A DNA stretch of 64,000 bases from Bacteroidales bacterium (GTDB lineage: Bacteria; Bacteroidota; Bacteroidia; Bacteroidales; ML635J-15): assembly GCA_031275085.1 (NCBI GenBank), contig JAISPG010000078.1:124001-188000 (forward strand). The letters are read 5' to 3'. The notes under the pieces were generated by a model. The model saw only the letters and a list, made by a program, of their open reading frames with translations. It made no database searches and was not told the DNA's origin. Of the stretch, positions 53,574-64,000 are shown in pieces. Within the stretch, counting starts at the first letter, position 1. Every line of letters starts with the position of its first letter. Made by a program: the position numbers and the translations under genes.

Positions 53574-54959
53574 TTATATTTTGTTAAATAATTTATCAAA
53601 TGCTAATTTTGCTTGTAATAATTCCATACCTGAAGAAATATAATTGTTTTCAGCCTGAAGCAGATTAGAATTAGCCTGAATTAAATCAAAACTTGATGCA
53701 ACGCCTTGCCTGAATTTAAGTTCAGTGTTGTTGTATATTTTTCTGGCGAGGTCTACATTCGCTTTTTGACTTTGATATCCTTCCAGTGCAGACGTTAAAT
53801 TAAACCTTAATTGTTTTTCCTGCATCAATAATTGATCATTCACAATTTCTTTTGAATTCTGAACTTTAATTAATTCTAACTTCTTTTGCTCTACATTTGC
53901 TTTTCTCTGACCACTTGAGAGAATCGGTATGGATAAGTTGAATGTAAAAAGATTTTTAGGATTCATATCGAAACCTGTAGTAAGAAGCTTTTCTGTATGA
54001 TTATATGCTCCTGCTAATGTCGGCGCATAGGTCCATCTTTCCATAGCAAGCATTTTATGGGATAATTCTTCCTGAGTACTTAAGAGCCTCATATCAATAT
54101 TCTCATTTGGATTGAATTCAACATTTAATATATTCATAAAATTAATGCTATTGAATACACCATCGTAATTTTCACTTAAAATCAGTTCTACATCATTATC
54201 CAGCCCCAGCTGAAATTTCATAAGATTGTTGTTAAGTTCTGCATTGCGCTGAAGAGACCTTTTAGAATTTTCCAACATCGTTATTGACATTTTAATTTGA
54301 TCAACATCTGTTTCTTCAATCATTCCTGCATTTAATAAAGCCTGGGTCTGTTTAAGAGTCTGGTCTAGATTTTCTATATTAGCATCAATTATTTCCATTG
54401 ATTTATCAGTAATTAAAGACATATAATATGTATTTGTAACTGATTCTAATATGTCTATCTCTGATTTTTCAAGACTCATATCAACAAGTATCTGGTTTAT
54501 TTTTGATAGTTGGATTCCTGCGATATATTGTCCGCTGAAAATTAATTGGGAAACTTGTAATGTGGCATTTGATGTGTGTTTCATCTTAATTGCAGTTCCA
54601 CTGCCTCCCGTTAATGATTCCATAAGCATATTAAATAATATCACATCTCCGGCATCAATCCCGGGAATACCGCTAATATCAGGAACTTCCGAATCGCCTC
54701 CCATGCTAAATTCCATGCTATAATTAAAATAGTTAGTATAGTCTACAGTTCCGGAAACCTGTGGCAATCCTTGTGATATTGCCTGCCATAATTGCTTTTT
54801 TGCAATGTCTACATCTACTTTTGAATTTTTTAAAGTTTTGTTATGCTCTAATGCATATTCCTGAGCCTGTTGGATGTTCAGATTTAACACTTGTGACTCT
54901 TGTGCAAAAACCAAAAATGGTGAAATTAATAACCCTATCAATAAAACCTTTTTTCTCAT
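53574..54959 (-). CDS. TolC family outer membrane efflux protein
   Basis: LNIQQAQEYALEHNKTLKNSKVDVDIAKKQLWQA; long coiled-coil OEP repeats. Confidence 0.92.
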   Translation of the reverse strand: MRKKVLLIGLLISPFLVFAQESQVLNLNIQQAQEYALEHNKTLKNSKVDVDIAKKQLWQAISQGLPQVSGTVDYTNYFNYSMEFSMGGDSEVPDISGIPGIDAGDVILFNMLMESLTGGSGTAIKMKHTSNATLQVSQLIFSGQYIAGIQLSKINQILVDMSLEKSEIDILESVTNTYYMSLITDKSMEIIDANIENLDQTLKQTQALLNAGMIEETDVDQIKMSITMLENSKRSLQRNAELNNNLMKFQLGLDNDVELILSENYDGVFNSINFMNILNVEFNPNENIDMRLLSTQEELSHKMLAMERWTYAPTLAGAYNHTEKLLTTGFDMNPKNLFTFNLSIPILSSGQRKANVEQKKLELIKVQNSKEIVNDQLLMQEKQLRFNLTSALEGYQSQKANVDLARKIYNNTELKFRQGVASSFDLIQANSNLLQAENNYISSGMELLQAKLAFDKLFNKI

Positions 54960-54962
54960 TTC

Positions 54963-55559
54963 CTAAAAATTATTTAATTGTGTTTCTATTAATTTTCTTC
55001 CTTTATCTGTTGATACTCCCACCAAATATGGTATAAAAACAGAATTTCTTATATCTTCTTTATTTATTTCTGCAAATTCATTTGAATTTACAATGTCAAT
55101 GCATTTATGTATAAATATGTTAACAACTTCAATATTAAGATCATTCCTTATAATTCCTTCTTCCATACCTCTGTTAAGTAAAGAACCGCTAAGTGAATAA
55201 TCTCTTATACTTCCTTTTTCTGCAATTTTATTGTTTATTTGTGGATAATATTTCTTTAGGTCTTCAAAAAACAAAGGATTTATTTTTTGAAAAACTCTAC
55301 TGTTTAGTTTGGTTATTTTAAACATAGCATCCACAATGTTGTTACTTTTATTTATTATGTCAAAACACATTTTTTTATGAGATTTGCTGCCTTCTTCAAC
55401 AGCCTGCATAATCAACTCATCTTTATCGTTAAACTTTTCATATATCGTACGTTTCGAAATACCAAGTTCATTAGCAATATATTCCATTGTAACACTCTTG
55501 ATCCCGTATCTGGAAAACATTATTCCGGCTTCTTTTAATATTCTGTGTTTTATATCCAT
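54963..55559 (-). CDS. TetR/AcrR family transcriptional regulator
   Basis: ILKEAGIMFSRYGIKSVTMEYIANELGISKRTIYEKFNDKDELI HTH. Confidence 0.93.
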   Translation of the reverse strand: MDIKHRILKEAGIMFSRYGIKSVTMEYIANELGISKRTIYEKFNDKDELIMQAVEEGSKSHKKMCFDIINKSNNIVDAMFKITKLNSRVFQKINPLFFEDLKKYYPQINNKIAEKGSIRDYSLSGSLLNRGMEEGIIRNDLNIEVVNIFIHKCIDIVNSNEFAEINKEDIRNSVFIPYLVGVSTDKGRKLIETQLNNF

Positions 55560-55573
55560 TTAAAAAGTTCGCG

Positions 55574-55605
55574 AAACTAAAAAACTTTTTTGGTTTTTTA
55601 AGTTT
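55574..55605. promoter_or_regulatory. Imperfect palindrome upstream of the TetR gene (candidate operator)
   Basis: AAACTAAAAAAC-tttttt-GGTTTTTTAAGTTT immediately upstream of the TetR start. Confidence 0.35.
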
Positions 55606-56037
55606 CCTGAATCTAATTAACATTTATTTAATGTTTTTATTTTCCAGATTCAAAGAATATTTTTTGTTTTACGTGTGCGAAAGTATTTCATAAATAAAAT
55701 GCGACAATAGTTTTTTCGGTGAATGGTTTAAAATATGAGGTAAATTGCGGTTAAATGAAATTAAAATAAGTAATATTATATTATTCGGGTGATAAAACCT
55801 GTTCAAATGTCACACCGATATCAAAATGTCATTTTTTATCTTGCAGAGAAATATTCCACAATATAACTATAAAATTTTAGTATTTTACAATAATTTAGTA
55901 TTTTTTTTATTAAAATAATCATTTATTTATAATTAAAATACATTACTATTAATTAATAAAAATATCTTAATTTAAATAATAAAAATAAATCATAGCTCTT
56001 TTCGTTAATATTATTTAAAGAATTATAAATGATTTTT

Positions 56038-56045
56038 TAATTTTG
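56038..56045 (+). promoter_or_regulatory. Bacteroidota -7 box TAATTTTG
   Basis: TAnnTTTG match 4 nt before the ATG at 56050. Confidence 0.45.
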
Positions 56046-56049
56046 CGAT

Positions 56050-56802
56050 ATGAAATTAAACTTTACTTATTTATTTTTATTATTTTCAATTTGTCCACTG
56101 TTAAGTTTCGGACAAATCAAAGACAGTACCATAAATATATGGCAATTTGAAATAAATTATTCTTTTCATGCGCCTGGTGGAGACATTGCCGACAGGTTTG
56201 GTGTTAATTCTACTATAGGTGCAGGACTTACATACAAAATGAAATCAAATTGGACAGTGGGTCTTGAATTAAATTATTTATTCGGCGGAAACGTTAAAGA
56301 AGATTCTATACTTAACCATTTAAAAGTTAAAGTCGGAGAAATAATAAATAAATATGGAGAATACGGAACTATTTCAATGACAGAAAGAGGATTTTACGGA
56401 GGAGTTAAAGTAGGAAGAGTATTTCCGGTAGGTCGTCCAAATACAAATTCGGGAATCGTTGTAAATGTTGGTGCAGGATTATTACAACATAAAATTCACA
56501 TAGAAAACAAAGATAATAATACGCCACCGGTTTTAAATGATTACAAAAAAGGCTACGACAGGCTTACTAATGGATTGGCTCTGCGCGAATTTGTCGGATA
56601 CCAGTATCTTTCCAATAACAGGATGATAAATTTTTATGCAGGATTCGAATTCTATCAGGCATGGACTCAATGTCGCAGAGACTTTAATTTTGACACAATG
56701 CAGAAAGATGATTCCAAACGTAATGATTACTTGTTTGGTATCAGGGTCGGGTGGATTTTGCCATTATATAAAAGAACCCCGGAAACTTTTTATTATTATT
56801 AG
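56050..56802 (+). CDS. Outer-membrane beta-barrel-like protein of unknown function
   Basis: Signal peptide; GAGLTYKMKSNWTVGLELNYLFGGNVKE; alternating hydrophobic strands. Confidence 0.7.
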   Translation: MKLNFTYLFLLFSICPLLSFGQIKDSTINIWQFEINYSFHAPGGDIADRFGVNSTIGAGLTYKMKSNWTVGLELNYLFGGNVKEDSILNHLKVKVGEIINKYGEYGTISMTERGFYGGVKVGRVFPVGRPNTNSGIVVNVGAGLLQHKIHIENKDNNTPPVLNDYKKGYDRLTNGLALREFVGYQYLSNNRMINFYAGFEFYQAWTQCRRDFNFDTMQKDDSKRNDYLFGIRVGWILPLYKRTPETFYYY

Positions 56803-56808
56803 CAGCAA

Positions 56809-58047
56809 ATGATATTTTTTTATAAAATCTCAACACTGTTATACTTTTTTGCAATATATATTGCTTCTTTTTTCAATAAAAAAGCATCTCTTATGATATC
56901 GGGAAGAAAATCATGGAGAGAAGATTTGAAAAAAAGTATCAAAAAAAATCAAAAATATATCTGGATACATTGTGCTTCTCTTGGAGAATTCGAGCAGGGA
57001 AGACCTTTAATAGAAAAATATAAGTCAGAAAAACCTGAATATAAAATTATCCTTACTTTTTTCAGCCCCAGTGGTTATGAGGTAAGAAAAAACTATGAAA
57101 AAGCCGATATAATATGTTACTTACCTTTTGATACAAAAAAAAATGCAAAAGATTTTATAAATATTATTAATCCGGAATTTGCCGTTTTTGTAAAATACGA
57201 ATTCTGGTATTACATGATTGAGGAACTTAATAAATCAAAAATACCATTTTTTCTAATTTCCGGGATATTCCGTAAAAATCAGATCTTCTTCAAACCTTAC
57301 GGCAAGTTTTACCTAAAGGCATTAAAACATTTTTCATTCATATTTCTGCAGGATAAAAATTCCGAAAATATACTAAACGAATTTGGCATCCCTAATACCT
57401 TAGTTTGTGGAGATACCCGTATTGACAGGGTTGTACAAATAGCCGGAGAAAAATATGATAATACTATTTTCGAGAATTTTTCAGCAGATTCTGTTGTTAT
57501 TGTTTGCGGAAGCACATGGCCCGAAGATGAAAAGATAATCAGTGAACTAATTAATACTTCCGGCAATTCCTATAAATTCATAATAGCACCTCACGAAGTA
57601 GACGAAAAACACATACTAAATATAGAAAATAGCATACGTAATACGTCATTAAGATATTCTTCGATTAAAGATAATGCTGTAAATACAAATGTAATAATCA
57701 TAGATTCAATAGGATTGTTATCAAAATTATACCGTTACGGAACAATAGCCTACATAGGCGGAGGGTTTGGAAAAGGTATACACAATATTCTTGAAGCAGC
57801 TGTTTATGAAATTCCTGTAATTTTCGGTCCGAATTATAAAAAATTCAAAGAGGCTATTGATCTTACAGAACTTAAATCCGCATTCTGCATTTCTTCATTT
57901 TCAGAATTACAAAATACTATTAATAAGTTAGTTAAAGATGAATCGTTATATAAAGAAATTCAGACTAACATTAAAAAATATATTACAAATTCTTATGGTG
58001 CCACACAACAAATATTTGATAAAATAAAATATATATTGAAAAATTAG
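56809..58047 (+). CDS. waaA: 3-deoxy-D-manno-octulosonic acid transferase
   Basis: IWIHCASLGEFEQGRPLIE, ILTFFSPSGYEVRKNY, GGGFGKGIHNILEAAVYEIPVIFGPNYKKF. Confidence 0.95.
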   Translation: MIFFYKISTLLYFFAIYIASFFNKKASLMISGRKSWREDLKKSIKKNQKYIWIHCASLGEFEQGRPLIEKYKSEKPEYKIILTFFSPSGYEVRKNYEKADIICYLPFDTKKNAKDFINIINPEFAVFVKYEFWYYMIEELNKSKIPFFLISGIFRKNQIFFKPYGKFYLKALKHFSFIFLQDKNSENILNEFGIPNTLVCGDTRIDRVVQIAGEKYDNTIFENFSADSVVIVCGSTWPEDEKIISELINTSGNSYKFIIAPHEVDEKHILNIENSIRNTSLRYSSIKDNAVNTNVIIIDSIGLLSKLYRYGTIAYIGGGFGKGIHNILEAAVYEIPVIFGPNYKKFKEAIDLTELKSAFCISSFSELQNTINKLVKDESLYKEIQTNIKKYITNSYGATQQIFDKIKYILKN

Positions 58048-58496
58048 ACATATTTTCAGGCATTAAAATTTTCATTAATTGTTAATTTCTTTCTTATACG
58101 AACTTTAAGCCGGTCTATATAATCAACTGTATTACAACAAAATGCCAATCAACCTGAGAACTGACTATATTAATTAAACAGCCTATTGTTAACAAATTTC
58201 TTATTCTTCATGAAAACGGCTAAATATTAGTAAATTAATTGGTTAATATTTTTTTCATGTCAATAATTTGGAGTTAACTATAATCCTGATTTTAAGATAT
58301 TTATTAGTAATTTGTTTTTCTTAAAAAAGATATGTTAATAACCTTTTATTGTATTGTCTGTTTAAGAAGAGTATTTTAGTCTTGCGGTTTTTCACCTGAA
58401 TTTTATATGCCCAGGAATTCAAAAATAAAAACTTACAAAGACAAAAAAAACAGAATAAATAAAGAATATTTTAAAGTATAAAAAAGAATAAAGAAT

Positions 58497-61073
58497 ATGT
58501 ATTTTAACGAAAATCAAAGCGAGTTACAATTTAAAAATGACGTGAAAAGAAAAATATTTAGTGATTCTGAAGCAATTATTGCAAGTCAGGAATATTTTAA
58601 AGGCGATCAGTTGGCAGCGCGGGTTTGGATAAATAAATATGCTTTAAAAGATTCAGACGGGAACTTATATGAATTAACTCCCGACGACATGCACAAAAGG
58701 TTGGCAAAAGAAATATTCCGTATAGAACAAAAGTATGAAAACCCTATGCCGGAAGAATTAATTTACAACCTTCTTAAAAATTTTAAATATATTGTACCAC
58801 AAGGAGGTCCAATGTCAGGAATAGGAAATAATATGCAAATAGTTTCCTTGTCCAACTGCTTTGTTATAGGACATGACAGAACAACCGATTCATACGGTGG
58901 AATCCTTAAAATTGATCAGGAACAGGTTCAATTAATGAAACGCAGGGGCGGTGTGGGGCATGATTTGTCTCATTTACGACCAAAAGGTTCTCCTGTTAAA
59001 AATTCTGCTTTAACTTCAACAGGAATAGTTCCTTTTATGGAAAGATATTCAAATACAACCCGTGAAGTAGCGCAAGACGGACGCAGAGGAGCCTTAATGC
59101 TTAGCGTTTCTATAAAACATCCCGATAGTGAAGATTTTATTAATGCTAAATTAACCGAGGGAAAAATAACCGGTGCCAACGTATCCGTTAAAATCACCGA
59201 TGATTTTATGGAAGCACTGATAAATGGAGAAAAATTCATACAACAATATCCTATTGACGATAAATCTCCAAAATATATTAAAGAAGTTGATCCACAGAAA
59301 ATATGGAGAAAAATTATTCATAATGCATGGAAATCGGCAGAACCTGGTATTTTATTCTGGGATACGATAATAAAAGAATCTGTTGCTGACTGTTATGCAG
59401 ATTTAGGATATAAAACAGTTTCCACAAATCCATGTGGTGAAATTCCTCTATGCCCTTACGATTCCTGCAGGTTGTTAGCAATAAATCTATATTCTTATGT
59501 AGATAATCCGTTTACAAAAGAAGCAAAATTCAATTTTGAAAAATTCAAAAAACATGTTCAGTATGCTCAACGCATGATGGACGATATCATAGATCTGGAA
59601 CTGGAAAAAATAGATTCTATCCTTACAAAAATAAATTCAGACCCTGAAGATGTTGAAATCAAACGTGTTGAAAGAAAACTATGGGAAAATATCAAGAAAA
59701 AAGCTGAAGAAGGAAGAAGAACCGGTGTTGGAATTACTGCTGAAGGCGATATGCTTGCAGCATTAGGCTTAAGATATGGTTCTGATGATGCCATCGATTT
59801 TGCAGTAGAAGTTCAAAAAACATTAGCAATAGAGGCTTACAGATCTTCTGTAGAAATGGCTAAAGAACGTGGATTTTTCTCTATCTATGATGCCCAAAGA
59901 GAAAAAAACAATCCTTTCATTAATCGTATTAAAGAGTCTGATCCTCAATTAGTAGAAGATATGGAAAGATGGGGAAGAAGAAATATATCCCTGCTTACCA
60001 TTGCTCCTACCGGAACAACAAGTTTAATGACCCAGACAACCTCTGGAATTGAGCCGGTATTCAGACCATTCTATGTAAGAAGAAGAAAAGTAAACCCAAA
60101 TGATCCTGAAAGCCGTGTAGATTTTATAGACGAACAAGGAGATAAATGGGAAGAATATAAAGTTTTCCATCATAAATTCATAACATGGCTGCAGGTTAAC
60201 AAATACAATGTAGAAGAAGTTATGAATTATGATACTGCCAAATTAAACGAGTTGGTAGCAAAATCACCATATTATAAAGCAACGGCAGGTGATATCGACT
60301 ATCTTAATAAAGTTAAAATGCAGGGAGCTATCCAGAAATGGGTAGATCACAGTATCAGTGTTACTATAAACATGCCTGAAAATGTAACTGAAGAAACTGT
60401 AGAAAATTGCTATATGGAGGCATGGAAATCAGGTTGTAAAGGTATTACAGTTTATCGTGAAGGCTCCCGTGACGGCGTTTTAATCTCAGAAAAAAATTCG
60501 GATAAGAAACAAAATCCAAACTTGCTGAAACGCCCTAAAGTTCTGGAAGCTGATATCGTGAGATTCCAGAACAATAAAGAAAAATGGGTAGCATTTATAG
60601 GTCTCATGAATGATTCTCCTTACGAGATCTTTACAGGTCGTGTTGAAGAAGATGTATTGAATATTCCAAATACTATCGAAAAAGGACAAATTATAAAAAT
60701 ACGTTTCGAAGACGGATCTTCAAGATATGATTTCCAATATAAAAACAAATATAATTATATGACTACATTTGAAGGTCTTTCACATATATTTGATGAAACC
60801 TATTGGAATTACGCAAAATTAATATCAGGAGTATTACGTCACGGAATGGCTATAGAAAAAGCAGTAGAACTCGTTTCTTCCCTTGAACTGGACAGTGATA
60901 ATATTAATACATGGAAAAATGGCGTTGAAAGAGCCTTAAGAAGATATATTCCAAATGGAACCAAAGCATCTAAAAAAGGTGTTAAATGCCCAAATTGCGA
61001 ACAAGAAGACACTTTAGTTTATCAGGATGGATGTGTAATATGTTCCGATTGCGGATTTTCCAAATGTGGTTGA
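58497..61073 (+). CDS. Adenosylcobalamin-dependent (class II) ribonucleoside-diphosphate reductase
   Basis: LSNCFVIG, RRGGVGHDLSHLRPKGSPV, TNPCGEIPLCPYDSCRL, LTIAPTGTTS; C-terminal zinc-ribbon-like CPNCEQEDTLVYQDGCVICSDCGFSKCG. Confidence 0.93.
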   Translation: MYFNENQSELQFKNDVKRKIFSDSEAIIASQEYFKGDQLAARVWINKYALKDSDGNLYELTPDDMHKRLAKEIFRIEQKYENPMPEELIYNLLKNFKYIVPQGGPMSGIGNNMQIVSLSNCFVIGHDRTTDSYGGILKIDQEQVQLMKRRGGVGHDLSHLRPKGSPVKNSALTSTGIVPFMERYSNTTREVAQDGRRGALMLSVSIKHPDSEDFINAKLTEGKITGANVSVKITDDFMEALINGEKFIQQYPIDDKSPKYIKEVDPQKIWRKIIHNAWKSAEPGILFWDTIIKESVADCYADLGYKTVSTNPCGEIPLCPYDSCRLLAINLYSYVDNPFTKEAKFNFEKFKKHVQYAQRMMDDIIDLELEKIDSILTKINSDPEDVEIKRVERKLWENIKKKAEEGRRTGVGITAEGDMLAALGLRYGSDDAIDFAVEVQKTLAIEAYRSSVEMAKERGFFSIYDAQREKNNPFINRIKESDPQLVEDMERWGRRNISLLTIAPTGTTSLMTQTTSGIEPVFRPFYVRRRKVNPNDPESRVDFIDEQGDKWEEYKVFHHKFITWLQVNKYNVEEVMNYDTAKLNELVAKSPYYKATAGDIDYLNKVKMQGAIQKWVDHSISVTINMPENVTEETVENCYMEAWKSGCKGITVYREGSRDGVLISEKNSDKKQNPNLLKRPKVLEADIVRFQNNKEKWVAFIGLMNDSPYEIFTGRVEEDVLNIPNTIEKGQIIKIRFEDGSSRYDFQYKNKYNYMTTFEGLSHIFDETYWNYAKLISGVLRHGMAIEKAVELVSSLELDSDNINTWKNGVERALRRYIPNGTKASKKGVKCPNCEQEDTLVYQDGCVICSDCGFSKCG

Positions 61074-61093
61074 TTATAAGTTAATTTTACCCG

Positions 61094-61139
61094 AAATAAA
61101 AAAGACAAAAAAACTCAAGTTTTTTTGTCTTTTTTATTT
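61094..61139. terminator. Bidirectional intrinsic terminator between convergent genes
   Basis: AAATAAAAAAGACAAAAAAACT / AGTTTTTTTGTCTTTTTTATTT stem. Confidence 0.85.
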
Positions 61140-61162
61140 TCTAATGTTCTTAAATAGTGCTT

Positions 61163-61990
61163 TTATAATAGTTTTACATTTTTTTCTTTAAGGTCAATTA
61201 TTCCTTTCCGATAAAGAGCTCCCAGTGCCTTCTTGAAATTTTTCTTGGAAATACCGAAAACTTTATATATAACCTCAGGATCACTTTCATCATTAAGATT
61301 CATTTTTCCATTATGTAACCTCAGATAATCTATTATCATATTCTCAAAATTCTGAATATCCTTATGGTCGTTTTTATAAAGTCTCAGGTCAATTTTATTA
61401 TCCTCCCTTATTTTTTTTATTACAGCCTGCAATTTCTGACCTGGTTTTAACTCTGTGAAAACCTCATTATCATATAGTAATCCATGATATTTATTTTCGA
61501 CAACAACATTATAGCCTATCTGAGACTTATTAATTACTAAAATATTTACATCCTGCCCTTCTTCCAGTTCAGGAATTTCATCAGAAAAGAATTTTTCAAT
61601 TTTAGTTGAAGCTGCTATACGGTTAGTAGCCTCATCCAAATATATATAAACAAGATAATAATGGTTCAATTCCGGTTCTGTTTTTTGTTCCATAAACGGG
61701 CAAAAAAGGTCTTTAGCTATTCCCCAGTCAAAAAACACACCTATCTTAGTTTTAGCAACAACCCTTAATTTGGCAAACTCCCCCAGTTCCGCATACGGAG
61801 AACCTATAGATGCCTTTACTATATCTGATTCGGGATATAAAAAAACATCTGCAACCTCGCCTTCTTTATACCTGATAAGAAGATCATCATTTGTTGCAGT
61901 AACTTTACCAAACTCTTCAGCATCAAACGTTACCAAATCACCATCAACTTTTAATACTTTAAGTTTATTAGTTTTTCCCAGTTGAATCAT
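61163..61990 (-). CDS. CvfB-like S1 RNA-binding domain protein
   Basis: Tandem S1-like segments (LRVVAKTKIGVFFDWGIAKDLFCPFMEQ; NILVINKSQIGYNVVVENKYHGLLYDNEVF) and C-terminal winged-helix KKNFKKALGALYRKGIIDL. Confidence 0.88.
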   Translation of the reverse strand: MIQLGKTNKLKVLKVDGDLVTFDAEEFGKVTATNDDLLIRYKEGEVADVFLYPESDIVKASIGSPYAELGEFAKLRVVAKTKIGVFFDWGIAKDLFCPFMEQKTEPELNHYYLVYIYLDEATNRIAASTKIEKFFSDEIPELEEGQDVNILVINKSQIGYNVVVENKYHGLLYDNEVFTELKPGQKLQAVIKKIREDNKIDLRLYKNDHKDIQNFENMIIDYLRLHNGKMNLNDESDPEVIYKVFGISKKNFKKALGALYRKGIIDLKEKNVKLL

Positions 61991-62061
61991 TTTATATATT
62001 TTATAGATATAACTATTTTATGGTAAATATACAGATTGTTTTGCTAATAACAAAAATTTAA

Positions 62062-62131
62062 AAGTAATGATTCACTGAGTAGTATTTCATTTCTGACGTA
62101 GATAAATTTTTCACTCAGTGTATCATTACTT
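62062..62131. repeat. 19-bp inverted repeat (1 mismatch) between fusA and the CvfB-like gene
   Basis: AAGTAATGATTCACTGAGT at 62062-62080 versus ACTCAGTGTATCATTACTT at 62113-62131. Confidence 0.75.
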
Positions 62132-62161
62132 AAGTCTTTAGCATAGAATTCTATGTTAAAA

Positions 62162-64000
62162 CTATTTATTCTTTTTTTCGTTCAACTTTTTAAGGACTTC
62201 TTCCTGTACTCCCGAAGGCAACGGCATATACTGATAAAATTCCATAGAATAATTTGCTCTTCCGGAAGTTATATTACGCAACTGTGTGGCATATCCGAAC
62301 ATTTCCATTAAAGGAACTGTTCCCACAATTTTCTGGGAACCTTTTCTGTATCTTCTCATTGATTCTATTTTCCCTCTTCTGCGGTTAAGATTACCTACAA
62401 CATCGCCGATATAATCATCAGGAGTATTAACTTCGATTTTCATAACAGGCTCCAACAGAATAGGTTTTGCTTTGTTAAATCCTTGTTTAAAACACATTTC
62501 TGCACAAACCTGAAACGCCATATCCGAAGAATCCACAGGGTGATAACTTCCGTCGATAAGGTAAACTTTAACGTCAACAACAGGGAATCCGGCTAAAATA
62601 CCTCTATCCATACATTTAATAATACCTTTATTTACAGAAGGAATGTATTCTCCGGGAATTACGCCGCCTTTTATCATATCGACATATTCATAGCCACTTC
62701 CTGAGTTAGGCTCCATTCTTATAACCGTATGAGCAAACTGGCCTTTTCCTCCGGTTTGTTTTACATGTCTGTAATTCGATTCTACAGATTCTGTAATAGT
62801 CTCCCTGAATGCTACCGAAGGTTCGCCGACTTCAACATCAATTTTAAATTCATCTCTAAGCCTGTCGACCATAATCTCAAGATGAAGTTCTCCCATACCC
62901 GATATTACAGTTTCTTCTGTTTCGTCATCATATCTTGCATGGAATGAAGGATCTTCATTTACCAATTTACTTAATGCCTCACCAAGTTTATCTTTATCTT
63001 TTTGTTTTGCCGGCTGAATTTTTAATTCTATAACTGAAACAGGAATATGAATTGATTCCAATAACAAAGGATTATTTGGATCACAAAGAGTATCTCCGGT
63101 TTTTGTTATTTTCATACCCACTAATGCAACAATTTCGCCGGCACCAGCTTCACTTATTTCTTCACGTTCTTTTGCCTTAATCCTGAAAATTCTGCCAACA
63201 CGCTCATTTTTAAGTTTCGTAGAATTAAAAATCTGCATGCCGCTCGATATTTTTCCTGAAAATATTCTTATAAAAGTTTGTTGCCCTACATATGGGTCAT
63301 TGATCAACTTAAATGCCAGTGCGGAAAAACTTTCGCTACCGGAAGGATTGCGGGAATGTGTCTTTTCTTCGTCATTAAGATCGTGACCTACGACAGCGCC
63401 AATATCAACAGGCGAAGGTAAATAATTAACCACAGAATCAAGTAAAAGCTGTATTCCTATATTTTTATAAGCGGCTCCACAAAATACAGGAGTTATTAAT
63501 AATTTAAGTGTAGCATTTCTAACTGCTGCCATTAATTTTTCTGCAGGAACTTCTTTTTCTTCAAGAAAAAATTCCATAATCTCATCATCAAAATCAGAAA
63601 GTCTTTCAATCAGACTATTCCTTGCAGCTTCTACATTATCTTTATATTCAGCAGGAATTTCATTTTCATTTCTGGTATTATTCTCAAAAGTATAAGCTAT
63701 TCTGTTTACTATATCAATAGTCCCTGTAAATGAATCTTCAGAACCCATTGGAACTTGCAAAGGAATCGCATTAGCATCAAGATATTTATTCATTTGATTA
63801 AGAGCTTCGTCAAAATTCGCTCCCGTACGATCCATTTTATTTATAAAAGCAATTCTGGGAACTCTGTATCTGTCTGCCTGGTTCCACACCGTTTCACTCT
63901 GGGGTTCAACTCCCCCAACAGCACAGAATACAGCTACCATACCATCAATAACTCTTAAAGAACGTTCAACTTCAACAGTAAAATCAACGTGTCCGGGAGT
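62162..64000 (-). CDS. fusA: Elongation factor G (5' end beyond the window)
   Basis: Frame continues through the window end (TPGHVDFTVEVERSLRVIDGMVAVFCAVGGVEPQSETVWNQ); AFINKMDRTGANF; domain IV/V EF-G signature. Confidence 0.96.
   Translation of the reverse strand, partial: TPGHVDFTVEVERSLRVIDGMVAVFCAVGGVEPQSETVWNQADRYRVPRIAFINKMDRTGANFDEALNQMNKYLDANAIPLQVPMGSEDSFTGTIDIVNRIAYTFENNTRNENEIPAEYKDNVEAARNSLIERLSDFDDEIMEFFLEEKEVPAEKLMAAVRNATLKLLITPVFCGAAYKNIGIQLLLDSVVNYLPSPVDIGAVVGHDLNDEEKTHSRNPSGSESFSALAFKLINDPYVGQQTFIRIFSGKISSGMQIFNSTKLKNERVGRIFRIKAKEREEISEAGAGEIVALVGMKITKTGDTLCDPNNPLLLESIHIPVSVIELKIQPAKQKDKDKLGEALSKLVNEDPSFHARYDDETEETVISGMGELHLEIMVDRLRDEFKIDVEVGEPSVAFRETITESVESNYRHVKQTGGKGQFAHTVIRMEPNSGSGYEYVDMIKGGVIPGEYIPSVNKGIIKCMDRGILAGFPVVDVKVYLIDGSYHPVDSSDMAFQVCAEMCFKQGFNKAKPILLEPVMKIEVNTPDDYIGDVVGNLNRRRGKIESMRRYRKGSQKIVGTVPLMEMFGYATQLRNITSGRANYSMEFYQYMPLPSGVQEEVLKKLNEKKNK

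Noticed and set aside
58050-58496. Cobalamin riboswitch upstream of the class II ribonucleotide reductase
   Set aside because: No B12-box-like GCCACTG sequence or recognisable multi-stem fold; region is just AT-rich.

Overview
AT-rich chromosomal segment from a Bacteroidota (probably Bacteroidales-like) bacterium. The lineage is inferred from TAnnTTTG-type promoter boxes, T9SS type A and type B (CHU_C) sorting domains, a TonB receptor with a carboxypeptidase-like domain, and the pyrG-yidC gene pair. Most of the window is ordinary housekeeping or envelope content: LytS/LytTR pair, yidC, pyrG, DUF349 protein, pyrH-frr, HldE-type kinase, KDO transferase waaA, class II ribonucleotide reductase, CvfB-like S1 protein, fusA (cut by the window end), M16/M48/M49 peptidases, and a TetR-TolC-MFP-RND efflux operon. 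I saw no CRISPR array, rRNA, prophage or intact transposase. The points most worth a second look are: (1) a tRNA-Gln followed 10 nt later by a degenerate tRNA-Gln-like gene with G33 and two U-U T-stem mismatches, ahead of a strong terminator; (2) a ~190-bp multi-hairpin inverted-repeat element (MITE-like) at 41270-41459; (3) an S23/four-helix-bundle gene bracketed by two copies of a short inverted-repeat element inside the efflux operon; (4) an extracytoplasmic redox gene cluster (polyferredoxin with internal twin-arginine motif, Tat-lipoprotein Fe-S aldo/keto reductase, exported flavodoxin); (5) a partial duplication of a large T9SS metalloprotease gene with a near-identical 5' end and an in-frame amber stop; (6) a perfect 20-bp GC-rich hairpin with UUCG loop after frr. 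All calls were made by reading the sequence; no database searches were run.
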